Assembly: GCA_036401375.1 (NCBI GenBank)
Contig: DASWVB010000016.1
Coordinates: 1-64,000, forward strand
DNA length: 64,000 nucleotides
Source: DASWUZ01 sp036401375
GTDB lineage: Bacteria > Acidobacteriota > Terriglobia > Terriglobales > Acidobacteriaceae
Direction of reading: 5' to 3'
The translations under genes and the position numbers were made by a program. The notes beneath the pieces were generated by a model. The model saw only the letters and a list, made by a program, of their open reading frames with translations, was not told the DNA's origin and made no database searches. This document shows, in pieces, positions 42,660 through 53,599 of the stretch. Positions within the stretch are counted from its first letter, which is position 1. Each line of letters opens with the position of its first letter.

Positions 42660-43820
42660 TTGAGCATCCCCCCCGGAACGTACCCTTCCAGCCCCCGCAG
42701 CAGCCATGATCCAGACCCGCGAGTAAACCCACGCTTTCGACGCAACTACAGCCGGATGCGTGCACTGGCCTTCTTCGTCATCGCGGCCGCCTATTATGCC
42801 GTCGCCGAACGGATCGCCTCCCTGGCAGCCGGCGGGCTCAGCTCCGGCGACTGGATGGACCCCGTATACCGCGTTGCGCTGCTCTTTCTGCTGCTCTTCG
42901 GCTACAGCGTAATGGGCTACATCTTCCAGCGACAGCAGCACCCGCTCAGCTCGATGGGGCTGGTCAAACGGGTGAGCGCGGGGCGCGAGTTTGCCCTGGG
43001 AGCGGCAGTAGGCTGGGGCATGATGGTCGCCTGCGTGCTGCCCATCGCGTTGACCGGCGGCCTCGCCCTCACCTTCTGGACAGGAATACACCAGTTCGAG
43101 CTGCTTGGGCTTGATCTGCTCATCCTCGTGCTGGCCGCCCTCGTCGAGGAGGTAGCCTTCCGCGGCTACGCCTTCCAGCGTCTCATCGAGGCGATCGGGC
43201 CCGCGCTTGCGACCCTGCTGATGGCGGTACTCTTTGCCCTGCGCCACCTGGAAAATCCGGACGCAACCGCCGCCAGTACCCTCGTCACCGTATTTGCCGG
43301 CTGGCTGCTGGCCATTGCCTACCTGCGCACCCGTGCGCTCTGGCTGCCATGGGGTCTGCACTTTGCCTGGAACGCCACGATGGGCCTGCTCTTCGGCCTT
43401 CCCATTAGCGGGATTCACGTCTTCTCCCCTGTGATCGAAGCAAACGCACGGGGCCCCTTCTGGATGACCGGAGGCGCTTATGGCCCCGAGGGCGGCTTCC
43501 TCGCTCTGCCCGTGCTGTTGGTGGGCATCGTCATCCTCTTCAAAGTAACGCGGAGCTATGCATGGCAGTACGCTCAGCCGGTGATCGTGCCGGGTGGCGT
43601 ACCGGTTGACATCGACGCTGCTGCGCGCCGTCAGCATGAGGCCGCGATGGCGACTCCGGCGCCGCCCGCTCCTCCGCAATTCGTCCAGATCATTCTTCCC
43701 GCGAGCGCGGCGCCCCCGCCTCCTTCGCTGCCGTCCCAGGTCGCGACCGCCGATGCGATCAACTCGCAGAGTCAGTCCACCGTGATCGCTCCGCAAGACG
43801 AGCCATTCCCGGGGGGATAA
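42660..43820 (+). CDS. CPBP (CAAX-protease-like) intramembrane endopeptidase with proline-rich tail
   Basis: A 386-residue membrane protein with about eight hydrophobic helices. CPBP motifs are present: EEVAFRGYAFQRL (catalytic Glu pair), FALRHLENP (motif 2 His) and LPWGLHFAWNATMG (motif 3 His and Asn). The family cleaves or processes prenylated or peptide substrates in the membrane; substrate unknown. After the last helix a cytoplasmic or exported tail of about 95 residues is rich in Pro/Ala. The start is taken as TTG at 42660 because GGAGG lies 7 bases upstream; the frame opens at 42612. Confidence 0.85.
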   Translation: MSIPPGTYPSSPRSSHDPDPRVNPRFRRNYSRMRALAFFVIAAAYYAVAERIASLAAGGLSSGDWMDPVYRVALLFLLLFGYSVMGYIFQRQQHPLSSMGLVKRVSAGREFALGAAVGWGMMVACVLPIALTGGLALTFWTGIHQFELLGLDLLILVLAALVEEVAFRGYAFQRLIEAIGPALATLLMAVLFALRHLENPDATAASTLVTVFAGWLLAIAYLRTRALWLPWGLHFAWNATMGLLFGLPISGIHVFSPVIEANARGPFWMTGGAYGPEGGFLALPVLLVGIVILFKVTRSYAWQYAQPVIVPGGVPVDIDAAARRQHEAAMATPAPPAPPQFVQIILPASAAPPPPSLPSQVATADAINSQSQSTVIAPQDEPFPGG

Positions 43821-43963
43821 AGATGCAGGTTTGCGTGTGCATGCTGGCGGCCCAGCCACTCGCAATTTTCCTATAGCGGAAGTCATCTGCATTCCGGCCG
43901 AACTAAGCCCTTGCCAAGCAGCTCGAATCGGGCCATCCTTGCTGAATACGAGCGGGAGACCCC

Positions 43964-45256
43964 ATGCAAGGGTTCCATTCCAATCCGCAGTGCTTGCTGA
44001 AGGAGCTCCGAGGCGCAGGCCCGCGGGCCCGGGCCTCCTCTGCCGCTTGTGCAGATCGCCGCAGGTTTTGGATCTGCAGCTTAGTCATCGCAGCCGGCCT
44101 GCTCTTCTCGATCCCTGCAGGCGCCCAGGTGCTCACGGTCGGTGACAGTACCGCTCTACCGAAGCAGTTCACCGAATTTCATCCCACCAATGTCCCCTTA
44201 TCAAACCAGCCGATAGACGGACTGACCCGTCAATCGCTCTTCCGTTCTCTGCAGGCGGAGCAGGGCTTCTCCATCCGTCCCATCGTGCGCGGCCATCGTG
44301 GCATCCTGCTTCACGCCAACGGCTCGGCCACGCCCAGCGGGTTAGACTATGCGCACGCGCTTCGGGAAAATGGCGCTTCCGTCGATGCTGGCCAGCGCGT
44401 CGTGATCACCAACATGATCATCGACAAAGACCGCATCATCTTCGAGCTGAACGGCGGCCCCGACCATAAGCACCGCTTTCTGCGCCATGTCGAGGTGGGC
44501 ACCAGCAACTCGACCGTGCCTCTCGCCCGCGACGATGGCACGGAGCCGGTAGGTTCGCGCATCACCCTCGCCTTCGACAAGTTCGTGCCTCGTGTGACTG
44601 GCGATCAGGTGGAGCAGCTGCTCTCCCCAGTGATCGACTTTGCTGTGAAGTCGCCGACTCAGGCCTACGTAGACACCCTTCCACCGAAGTTGAAGCAGAC
44701 CATCCTTGACCACAAGGTGCTGGTCGGCATGAACCGCGAGATGGTGTTGGCCGCGCTAGGATCGCCCGGTCACAAGAGCCGCGAGCGGGACGGTGATAGA
44801 CCCTTTGAAGAGTGGATCTACGGCGAACCCCCGCAGGACGTCGAGTTTGTCCGCCTGAACGGTAATCGCGTGGTTCGGGTGGAGCTTGCGAAGACCGGCC
44901 AGGCCCCCGTCATCCACGCCGAGAACGAGATGGGTGACTACTGGTCGACTGCGCCGCAGGAGACCAATCAACGAGAGATTCACCTGGGCGATCTGGCGAG
45001 CGGCAAGCCTGACCCCGATAAGATCGCCCCGCCGCGGCCTTCGCTGCGGCTGCCTGGAGAGACCCTTCCCACTGACCCCAAGGATGATCCAAAGGACAGT
45101 AAGAGCGGCAGCGACGACAAAGACGATCTCACCATGGGGCCGGTGCATTTCCCGCCCAAACAGGCTCCCGATCCAACTACGGCCCCCGCTACTGCGCCCG
45201 CTCCTGGAACTACCCCGCCCGCCCAGTTCACTGCCACCAGCCCGAGCGTCACTTAG
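43964..45256 (+). CDS. Exported hypothetical protein with SmpA/BamE-like segment
   Basis: A 430-residue protein. A basic N-terminus leads to a signal segment (WICSLVIAAGLLFSIPAGAQ). The middle (HALRENGASVDAGQRVVITN, IIFELNGGPDHKHRFLRHVE) is unassigned. Residues about 265-315 (VGMNREMVLAALGSP, FEEWIYGEPPQDVEFVRLNG) resemble the small SmpA/BamE fold, which binds other envelope proteins. The C-terminal ~110 residues are Pro/Asp/Thr-rich and probably disordered. GGGAG precedes the ATG. Possible envelope-assembly role is inference. Confidence 0.75.
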   Translation: MQGFHSNPQCLLKELRGAGPRARASSAACADRRRFWICSLVIAAGLLFSIPAGAQVLTVGDSTALPKQFTEFHPTNVPLSNQPIDGLTRQSLFRSLQAEQGFSIRPIVRGHRGILLHANGSATPSGLDYAHALRENGASVDAGQRVVITNMIIDKDRIIFELNGGPDHKHRFLRHVEVGTSNSTVPLARDDGTEPVGSRITLAFDKFVPRVTGDQVEQLLSPVIDFAVKSPTQAYVDTLPPKLKQTILDHKVLVGMNREMVLAALGSPGHKSRERDGDRPFEEWIYGEPPQDVEFVRLNGNRVVRVELAKTGQAPVIHAENEMGDYWSTAPQETNQREIHLGDLASGKPDPDKIAPPRPSLRLPGETLPTDPKDDPKDSKSGSDDKDDLTMGPVHFPPKQAPDPTTAPATAPAPGTTPPAQFTATSPSVT

Positions 45257-45544
45257 CTGTGACTCTGGCGCCGCTAAGCCTCCCTAGTCTCAGCTGCTTG
45301 AACAAAGATTTCAGAACGGCCAGACTCACGCCTGGAGGCGACTCGGTCTAGAGAAATAAGGGCCGTGTAAGATAAATAAAGCGAGTCTGTCCTCCCGCCG
45401 CAGCGCTCCCGCCACAATCAGCCCGCTCTCGACTCGACGGCGAACCTGTGGCAGGGGCCTCGAGCCTGAAGACAAGGCAGCAAGGTCGTAGCCGCGCAGC
45501 CAACCGGCAGCGTGTGAGCAAAGACAATCAAGGAGATCTACGAA

Positions 45545-45724
45545 ATGGCAAAAATTGCCAAACTGGCAAATCGCGAGAAAGTCATGGACACATCCAAGAG
45601 CACGGATTGTCCCAAGTGCAAGAAGGCAACCCGCATCGTCAAGCGCGTGAAGGATCGCGAGCGTGGCGTTCCGGGTGGGGTCTACATCTCCTGCTCAGCC
45701 TGCGAATTCTACGAGAAGCTCTAA
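45545..45724 (+). CDS. 59-residue zinc-ribbon protein
   Basis: A small gene with a strong AAGGAGAT site 7 bases upstream. The protein is highly basic and has two CxxC pairs, Cys22/Cys25 (DCPKCKK) and Cys50/Cys53 (SCSACEF), spaced as in a zinc ribbon. It begins MAKIAKLANREKVMDTSK. It resembles ribosomal or RNA-binding zinc-ribbon proteins in size and charge but is not L33, L36 or S14 by motif. It stands between a hypothetical gene and the convergent ispG. Confidence 0.8.
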   Translation: MAKIAKLANREKVMDTSKSTDCPKCKKATRIVKRVKDRERGVPGGVYISCSACEFYEKL

Positions 45725-45900
45725 CTGGTGCTGGCCGCACGGGCGGGCGCGCCGTTGCCGCCGGGTAAGCGTTCCAGCTTCTAATTCGAGTTGGACGGAG
45801 TTGAAAAGCCCTTGCCACTTTGACGAGGCCTTTTGTCTCTAAGGAGCCGCAGCACCTCAAACCAAGAATGCCGGGCGGCAGCGGAAGGAGCTCCGTTCTA

Positions 45901-47151
<1,251 letters not shown>

Positions 47152-47430
47152 AATTCCCTCAACCGCTATTTTACTAGACTTGGAAAGGGCCGTGCCGGGT
47201 AGGTGGTGCGTCCATAACAGGCGAGCTCGCCGGATATGCTCGAAGCGAAGCGGAGACCGAGGGAGGTAGAAGATGACGAGGCGAAACAGGTATATATGAT
47301 CTGCGCATCGAGTTGGTCTGAGCCGCAGCCCTCGGCGCAAACTGCTAAATTGAAATAGCTTTAGCAAAGTCTCCCCGCCTAAGTACGTCCGTAGAAAGCT
47401 CGACGTGAGGAGCGGCATAGCAAGAGGAAT

Positions 47431-48492
47431 ATGATCTACACGACAGACGACCTGCGTATCCAATGGACGAAAGTAGTCCTGCCTCCCGTATTCCTGGAAG
47501 AAGAGCTGCCTATTACCGACGCAGCCTCCGCTACCGTCTTTCGGACACGCGCCGCCATCTGCAACATCCTGGCGGGCTCTGACCGGCGGCTGCTGGTGGT
47601 CGTCGGCCCCTGCTCCATTCACGACACGGGTGCAGCCCGGGAGTATGCCGAACTGCTCAAGACCGCCATCGCCGACTTCTCGAGCGAACTCTGCATCGTA
47701 ATGCGCGTCTACTTTGAGAAACCGCGTACGACTATCGGGTGGAAGGGCCTGATTAACGACCCTTACCTCGACCAGTCCTACAAGATCAACGACGGCCTGC
47801 GCCTCGCGCGTCATCTGCTGCTCGATCTTGCGGAGATGGGCGTACCTGCCGGCACCGAGTTCCTCGAGATGATTTCGGCACAATATGTCGCGGGACTGGT
47901 GAGCTGGGGAGCGATCGGAGCGCGAACGACAGAGAGCCAGATTCACCGCGAGCTCGTCTCCGGCCTCTCCTGCCCGGTCGGTTTCAAAAACGCTACATCG
48001 GGAGACACGCAGATCGCTGTCGAGGCTGTACTCTCCGCAGGCCATCCGCACACCTTCCTCGGCTACACGCGGTACGGGCAGTCAGCCATATTCGTGACCA
48101 CCGGTAACAGGGACTGCCACGTCATCCTGCGCGGAGGCAAGAGCATGACGAACTATGACGCAGCCTCAGTTGAGAGGGTATGCAGGCAGATGGAGAAGGC
48201 CGGCGTACTGCCCAGGGTGATGATCGACTGCAGCCACGCCAACAGTAGCAAGGACCACAACCGCCAGCCGCTGGTGGCACGCGACGTCGCCGCGCAGGTA
48301 GCAGGAGGCGATCGCCGCATCATGGGGCTGATGATCGAGAGCAACCTCGTCGCCGGCGCGCAGAGCCTGCAGCCGGGCCAGCGGCTGCAGTCACTGGTCC
48401 ACGGCCAGAGCATCACAGACGCCTGCATTGACTGGAACGACACCCGCAGCACCCTCGAAGAGCTGGCGACCGCGGTGAAAGTGGGGCGCTGA
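47431..48492 (+). CDS. aroG: 3-deoxy-7-phosphoheptulonate (DAHP) synthase, AroFGH type
   Basis: A 353-residue type I DAHP synthase, first step of the shikimate pathway (PEP plus erythrose 4-phosphate). VVVGPCSIHDTGAAREYAE, MRVYFEKPRTTIGWKGLIND, PAGTEFLEMISAQYVAGLVS, GFKNATSGD, and MIDCSHANSSKDHNRQ (metal ligand region) are all present. Length matches E. coli AroG/F/H, so feedback inhibition by an aromatic amino acid is likely. AGAGGAAT precedes the ATG. No other aro genes adjoin. Confidence 0.96.
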   Translation: MIYTTDDLRIQWTKVVLPPVFLEEELPITDAASATVFRTRAAICNILAGSDRRLLVVVGPCSIHDTGAAREYAELLKTAIADFSSELCIVMRVYFEKPRTTIGWKGLINDPYLDQSYKINDGLRLARHLLLDLAEMGVPAGTEFLEMISAQYVAGLVSWGAIGARTTESQIHRELVSGLSCPVGFKNATSGDTQIAVEAVLSAGHPHTFLGYTRYGQSAIFVTTGNRDCHVILRGGKSMTNYDAASVERVCRQMEKAGVLPRVMIDCSHANSSKDHNRQPLVARDVAAQVAGGDRRIMGLMIESNLVAGAQSLQPGQRLQSLVHGQSITDACIDWNDTRSTLEELATAVKVGR

Positions 48493-48614
48493 CGAAAAGG
48501 ATATCGTGCCGGTGCCGCCGAGGGGAGCTCAGTCGCGCCTGGCAGGGCCGCGCCCGACGCTCCAAAAGCGGCCATCGTGGCAGATCATTCCGCGGTCGAT
48601 CACGCCTGTGCGAG

Positions 48615-50615
48615 CTAAACGCTCAAAGACGCGAGGCGATCCGCCGCAGCGTAGGAAAGATCACCGCGCGTAATCCTCAGCACCGTGATGTCGTCCTCCT
48701 GCCCAAAGTCCTGTGCCGCAGCAGCGATCTGGGCCGCCGTCTGCCGGCTGATTGCCGAAGCGCCCGCGAACCCCATAAGTTCGCCCTTGAGATTGCGGGC
48801 CTCTACCACTCCGTCTGACATCAGGACGAGCGCGTAGCTCGAAGGTAGTCTGTAGGTGGCATCTGCGTATTGGGTGTCCGGCACCACGCCCAGGGGCAGG
48901 CCGCCCTCAACCGCCAACTCCTCGCCGTCCAGGTACGGAGAGAGATGCCCGGCGTTCGCGAGGGTGAGGGTTCCGAGGGGCGACAATACGGCGCAGGCGC
49001 AGGTGGTGAATCCACCATCGCTCTGTGCGCAGAGCACCCGGTTCAAAGCGGTGAGCACAGCACCGGGGCGCCGCGACGGCTCGCGCTGCAGCGCTCCCAG
49101 GATCAGCGATACCCGCAAGGCCGCTGAAAGGCCCTTCCCCGAAACGTCTCCGATCACCACCATCAGGGAGCCGTCTGCCCAGGGGGAGACAAGGAAGAAG
49201 TCGCCGCCCACCTCCTGCGCCGGCTGGTAGACGCTCTCTACCTCAAAGCCTGGAGTAGCCATCGACTCCCGCGAGAGCAGCAGGGCCTGCACGCTGCGGG
49301 CTGCCTCGAGCTCCGCTGCGGCGCGCGAGAGCTGGCGGCTTATGCGGTTGGTGCGCAGCACGATGATGAAAGCGATGGCACACAGCGACACGGCTGTCGT
49401 TGCCGTACCAAGGCTGAGCCGCAGCGATCCGACGGCCATGCTGTTCAGCGTGTTGATCAACACATCAAGCCTATTAAACTTCATGGAGAAGGCCGCCGCG
49501 ATGTAGTGCACGTAGTTCAGGTAAGTATCCAGGCCTCCGGTCAGAAGCGGGATGAGCAGCATCCACGCTTCGCGATTACCGCGACGCGCCTCCCTCACCG
49601 TCACGATCGGAAGGATGAGATTCACTGGAATGGAGAGTGGAAGCGTAGCGAACACTAGGCCGCGATACTGTATCCATCCCTGGTCAAAGCTGATGTAGAG
49701 CAGCGGGGGAATAATGAGCATGATCGCCTGGTAGAGGCTGATCCAGCGGCCAGCTTTGAAGCCGAGCGTACCCCAGACAAATCGAAGGCCTGCTATGGCC
49801 GGCAGGGAACCCAGAACCCCGGTCAGCACGTCGAACCAGAACAGCGGAACCGGATAGTAAGCGCGGAGCAGGTCGATACACAGGTAAAGTGCTGTCGTGA
49901 AGCCGTAGAGGAACGCCCACAGATACTCCCGCCGCTGCCGATCGACAACGAAGAGGCCCAGGGCGATCAAGCCGACGAAGATGCAGAGGACTCCAGTGAT
50001 CCAATCAGTGACCGAGCTCACCAGAACGCGGTAATGACGGCGGTCTTCAAGCTGCCGTTCATAGCCGAGCAGCAAGTTTGTTGGAGCGAGACCGGGACCC
50101 GCGCCTCCCCACTCGCCATTAGAAAAAGCGACGCGGATCGCCACCAGGATTGCTCCATTCGCGACTTGCGACTCCGGAATCAGCGCCTCTTTGTAAATAG
50201 ATGTCACTCCGGAGTAGGGAACAATGCTCCCCGCCCGCAACAGCAGGACTCCGTTGCTGTAAATCTCGAATGCGCTTGCTACGTTGTATTCGGCTAATGC
50301 AAGATTGGGCTCGCCGGGGGTGACACGAAGGTGCAGCCGGTACCAGATCGCATCAGGCTTGTGAGGGCCGACCGTGGTCCTGATATCGTCTTCCGTAGAA
50401 AATATCTGCCAGTGCGAGTCGTCGTAGTCGGGGCGCGCCCAGCTTGGGTCGTCCCCTGCGTGTACCAGCCACTTGGCGTCCGAGATATCGGCGACCCGAT
50501 GCAGATCGGTTCCGTCGAAGCCTCCCGCAGGGGTCCCCTGAGCCTCTGCATGCGACGCCAGAAACGCAGCCAGCAGCAGCAGGAGCAAGCGCGTGCATCG
50601 GCGTAGAGAGGGCAT
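48615..50615 (-). CDS. Membrane SpoIIE-type protein phosphatase with 7TM sensor
   Basis: A 666-residue protein. After a signal peptide (LLLLLAAFLASHAEA), residues about 25-165 form a galactose-binding-like extracellular domain (KWLVHAGDDPSWARPDYDDS, WYRLHLRV). Seven or so membrane helices follow (200-420), a 7TMR-DISM-like plan. A short coiled linker (ISRQLSRAAAELEAARSVQ) leads to a PPM/SpoIIE phosphatase domain: EVGGDFFLV (metal Asp), VIGDVSGKGLSAAL, LANAGHLSPYL, LMSDGVVEARN. It probably dephosphorylates an anti-sigma-factor antagonist in response to an external signal; partner genes are not adjacent. Confidence 0.9.
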   Translation of the reverse strand: MPSLRRCTRLLLLLLAAFLASHAEAQGTPAGGFDGTDLHRVADISDAKWLVHAGDDPSWARPDYDDSHWQIFSTEDDIRTTVGPHKPDAIWYRLHLRVTPGEPNLALAEYNVASAFEIYSNGVLLLRAGSIVPYSGVTSIYKEALIPESQVANGAILVAIRVAFSNGEWGGAGPGLAPTNLLLGYERQLEDRRHYRVLVSSVTDWITGVLCIFVGLIALGLFVVDRQRREYLWAFLYGFTTALYLCIDLLRAYYPVPLFWFDVLTGVLGSLPAIAGLRFVWGTLGFKAGRWISLYQAIMLIIPPLLYISFDQGWIQYRGLVFATLPLSIPVNLILPIVTVREARRGNREAWMLLIPLLTGGLDTYLNYVHYIAAAFSMKFNRLDVLINTLNSMAVGSLRLSLGTATTAVSLCAIAFIIVLRTNRISRQLSRAAAELEAARSVQALLLSRESMATPGFEVESVYQPAQEVGGDFFLVSPWADGSLMVVIGDVSGKGLSAALRVSLILGALQREPSRRPGAVLTALNRVLCAQSDGGFTTCACAVLSPLGTLTLANAGHLSPYLDGEELAVEGGLPLGVVPDTQYADATYRLPSSYALVLMSDGVVEARNLKGELMGFAGASAISRQTAAQIAAAAQDFGQEDDITVLRITRGDLSYAAADRLASLSV

Positions 50616-50775
50616 GGCTGCTTAGGACTATACCGCGAAGACACTCACGAACGAAGCAGCCGCCTCGCGGTAGCCTCGAGGCGAGTTCTTTCCCAGGGCG
50701 GGCACAGGTCCACTGTTGCTGCCGCAGCACGCAAGTTGCTTGACCAGCCCGCCCGACTTTGACTCCGCCCTGCCG

Positions 50776-51069
50776 CTAACGTGGGCGGTTGGCGTGATGA
50801 TGGTGACGATGAGTTCGGACGTGGTTGGCTACTAGCCCGCCCCCCGCTCCTACTCCTGCGCCGATCACCGCGCCCTTGGGGCCTCCCAGCACGCCACCGA
50901 CCACAGCGCCTCCCACTGCGGAACCACCGACGATCTTCGCCTTGGTGTGGTCGTGATGATGGTGGTACTCCGTCTGTGCGACAGCCGGAACGGCGTTCAA
51001 GAGCGCACCAAGAGTGCCTGCAAGTGCGGCTGCCTTTACCTGTGTCGCCAAGCGTTCAAAACCGCTCAT
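50776..51069 (-). CDS. His-rich glycine-zipper exported protein
   Basis: A 97-residue protein with a signal-like N-terminus (VKAAALAGTLGALLNAVPAV), a His cluster (EYHHHHDH), a glycine-zipper stretch (GGSAVGGAVVGGVLGGPKG, IGAGVGAGGG) and a second C-terminal His cluster (RTHRHHHHANRPR). AAGGAGAATTCC precedes the ATG. Glycine zippers insert into or span membranes; the His clusters could bind metal. Function unknown. Confidence 0.72.
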   Translation of the reverse strand: MSGFERLATQVKAAALAGTLGALLNAVPAVAQTEYHHHHDHTKAKIVGGSAVGGAVVGGVLGGPKGAVIGAGVGAGGGLVANHVRTHRHHHHANRPR

Positions 51070-51173
51070 GGAATTCTCCTTACCCTTCCGAGGGTCTTCG
51101 GCTGCGTGGATTCGCAGCAGTATAAGGTGAAGCTGTAGCTCGAGTATTTCGCATTCCTCCCGGCAGCGCCAGT

Positions 51174-51860
51174 CTAGATGGTCTTGAGGTATTGCCTGGC
51201 CAGAGTCAGCTCGGGAAACAGCCTCTCTTCAGCGTGAAAGGCGCGGGAGTGCACGCAGCGGCGGCCTGCCTTCACGCGTACCGGATGCTTGAGGTGCAGC
51301 ATCTCGTGGTACATCAGGTATTCGATCGCATATCGGGGAGTGTTCTTCCGGTCGAAGACCTTGCTGACCATGATGGTGTTATGCGCGGGATCGTAGTGGC
51401 CCAGAGTTCGGCGGGCGAGGTGCTCGCTCCACGTCAGCTCCGGGCGGCCCAGCAATCCATAGAAGAAGCGCTGATTCACGCTCTCGAAGACCTCATCGAG
51501 GTTGTAGTATTCACCCTCGGCGCCCACCATCCGCTTGCGTCCGCGCGCCTGGCGGATGCGTTCACTCTGCCGCACCACGGCTTCGCTTGAGGCATAGCGG
51601 CGATAGCGGTCCGCCTGGGCAGCGCTGATCGGCTTCCGATAGAGCTTCGCCAGCAGAATGTGGGCTATGGCGCGCAACACGTTCTCCGGCGCACCCTCTA
51701 GCAGGTCAGAGAGGCTGACCTTGATGCCTCCCTCGCGGAGGCGGATGGTTGTGTTAAGCGAAGTAAAACGCCGGAAGCGGACCTCAATCGGCGGGATGGG
51801 AGCGCGAGGACGCACCTCGCGATACTCCTCGGCAAACAGGTTCAAAATCTCGGCATTCAC
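51174..51860 (-). CDS. SprT-like zinc metalloprotein
   Basis: A 228-residue protein with a zincin site: YLMYHEMLHLKHP (HExxH) followed by VHSRAFHAEE, which supplies the third ligand as in SprT/YgjP-like proteins. A helical N-terminal region (LSDLLEGAPENVLRAIAHIL, YRRYASSEAVVRQSERIRQA) precedes it. Substrate unknown. It is a monocistronic gene on the minus strand. Confidence 0.85.
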   Translation of the reverse strand: MNAEILNLFAEEYREVRPRAPIPPIEVRFRRFTSLNTTIRLREGGIKVSLSDLLEGAPENVLRAIAHILLAKLYRKPISAAQADRYRRYASSEAVVRQSERIRQARGRKRMVGAEGEYYNLDEVFESVNQRFFYGLLGRPELTWSEHLARRTLGHYDPAHNTIMVSKVFDRKNTPRYAIEYLMYHEMLHLKHPVRVKAGRRCVHSRAFHAEERLFPELTLARQYLKTI

Positions 51861-52240
51861 TCCCGCTCAGCCTAGCACACCAAGAGCGCTCGTCCGGTGT
51901 ATTGTGGCCCGAGCCGCTTTAGGTCAGAGACAAGGCTGAGCCGCTGATAACTACAAGTGGGGCTACAACAAGAATTAGGTATGACTGGGATGAGGTAAAG
52001 AACGAGCCAATGCCAGAAAGGATGGCCTCAGATTTGAGAACGCTGAAGAAGTATTCCGGGGACGATGCCTCAGGAGGTGTCAGGGCAAAGGATACGAGAC
52101 GCGTATCAACGCATACTGCGGGTGGCGATGGAAGGCCGCTCAGCAACTTCACAAAAGCCACTGGCTAAGTAAGCGACTGAAGCGAAAATGGCCGAAGCAT
52201 TTCGCTCCGGCCAAGTGCGTTCTAAGATCGCAGTGGAGAC
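51861..52240. other. Intergenic stretch, no supported gene
   Basis: 380 bases. Frames open on both strands (for example minus 52161-51919, 80 codons, and a plus frame from about 52011), but neither has a ribosome binding site or recognisable protein. Possible decayed gene; undecided. Confidence 0.45.
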
Positions 52241-53209
52241 CTATGCAGCTCCCGCAGGTCTGGGATCGGAGGGGTCAAATTCAGCGACCTTGACATCGCG
52301 GGCCAGCCCCAGCTGCTTGAGTACCCAGATACCGTAGAAGTTGGGGTCAAATTCATACCACCGCAGTCCGTGCCGCGCTGAGACTGGGTGAGCGTGGTGG
52401 TTGTTGTGCCAGCCCTCGCCACCCGTCAGCAGGGCGACCCACCAGTTGTTGCGCGAGTCGTCGCGTGTCTGGAAGCGTCGCGAACCCCACATATGGGTCG
52501 CTGAGTTAACCAGCCAGGTCGCATGCAGGCCTGCCGTGGTCCTGAGGAAGATGCCCCAAAGCACGAAAGCGACGCCCAGGCGCCATCCCCCAATTGCTGT
52601 TCCCACGGCCAGCAGAAGCAACCCGAGGGAGGTCAGCGGCACCCAGTGGTACTTGCTCAGCAGCACGTGAAAGCGGTCGCGGGTGAGGTCAGGAGCGTAG
52701 CGCGAGAGTACCGCCGTTTCGTGGTGCAGCGCCTCGCCAGTCAGTATCCAGCCGGCATGTGCCCACCATCCACCCTCCTGCGGGGTGTGAGGATCGCCCG
52801 GTTTATCGCTATGCTGGTGGTGGACACGGTGGGTGGCTACCCAGAAGATCGGTCCGCCCTCCAGTGCCAGAGTGCCGCAAGTCGCGAGGAAGTATTCCAC
52901 CCACCGTGGCGTCTTGTAGCCGCGATGGGTCAGCAGCCGGTGGTAGCCCATTCCAATGCCCATATTGATCGCGAAGACGTAGACGACCGCTCCAACCAGA
53001 AGAGCCTTCCAGGAGAACATGAAGAGCGCCGCAACTGCGCCAATGTGAAAGGCCAGCATGAACGAGGTGGTGACCCAGTTCGTGGCTCCGTCCGGGCCTC
53101 GGCCCATGTCGGCCACGGCCGCCCTCGGATCCATTGCGGAAGCGTTAGTATCTTGCGGGGCAGGGTTGAGCGATTGCTTTGCGACTTCTTCAAGCACTTC
53201 AGCGGGCAT
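52241..53209 (-). CDS. Acyl-CoA / fatty acid desaturase
   Basis: A 322-residue membrane di-iron desaturase. The three histidine boxes are intact: HRLLTHRG (HxxxxH), HRVHHQH (HxxHH) and HNNHHAHP (HxxHH). Hydrophobic pairs lie between the first two and before the third. It introduces a cis double bond in fatty acyl chains, probably delta-9, and helps adapt membrane fluidity. GAGGTAAC precedes the ATG. The first 45 residues are polar and variable. Confidence 0.93.
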   Translation of the reverse strand: MPAEVLEEVAKQSLNPAPQDTNASAMDPRAAVADMGRGPDGATNWVTTSFMLAFHIGAVAALFMFSWKALLVGAVVYVFAINMGIGMGYHRLLTHRGYKTPRWVEYFLATCGTLALEGGPIFWVATHRVHHQHSDKPGDPHTPQEGGWWAHAGWILTGEALHHETAVLSRYAPDLTRDRFHVLLSKYHWVPLTSLGLLLLAVGTAIGGWRLGVAFVLWGIFLRTTAGLHATWLVNSATHMWGSRRFQTRDDSRNNWWVALLTGGEGWHNNHHAHPVSARHGLRWYEFDPNFYGIWVLKQLGLARDVKVAEFDPSDPRPAGAA

Positions 53210-53599
53210 GTTACCTCGGGCTGGTATCTATAGATAGATCGGCAGAGGACGAGAAGACAGCAACGGCACTGCGCCGGTCCTGCTTCCAGTCTCGGAGTAA
53301 GTCAATGCTATCAGCGACATCGGAGCGCTCCGGTAACAATTTTGTAATTGCAGCAGGGCCACATTTTCTGCATCTTCTATTCGGCCCGCTTAACCAGCAA
53401 ACGGCACCCTCTTCCGCATCGACCAGAGCTCCAATAGGGAGTTCAGCCTCCCCGCTGCCCTCTTTACACGTGTATGTAGGCGCCGAACCGTCCCCATTTG
53501 GCCACAGCTCCGGGTGCTTGCCACGTCCACCAGCTTGGGGGTATATTCCGGGATTGTGATGGCTCCGAGCGCGCCCCGGGGCCGATGGAGAGTCGCACA
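53210..53599. other. Divergent leader region
   Basis: 390 bases between the divergent desaturase and the coiled-coil gene. Open frames are present on both strands, but none is supported. It should hold promoters for both genes; no clear -35/-10 pair was identified. Confidence 0.45.

Noticed and set aside
47152..48051. N-terminal extension of ispG into aroG antisense
   Set aside because: The standard IspG N-terminus and GAGGG site are at 47151; the extra part is simply an open antisense frame.
51919..52161. Possible 80-codon gene in the desaturase-SprT gap
   Set aside because: No ribosome site and no recognisable family; the plus strand is open over the same stretch, so coding direction is not decidable.
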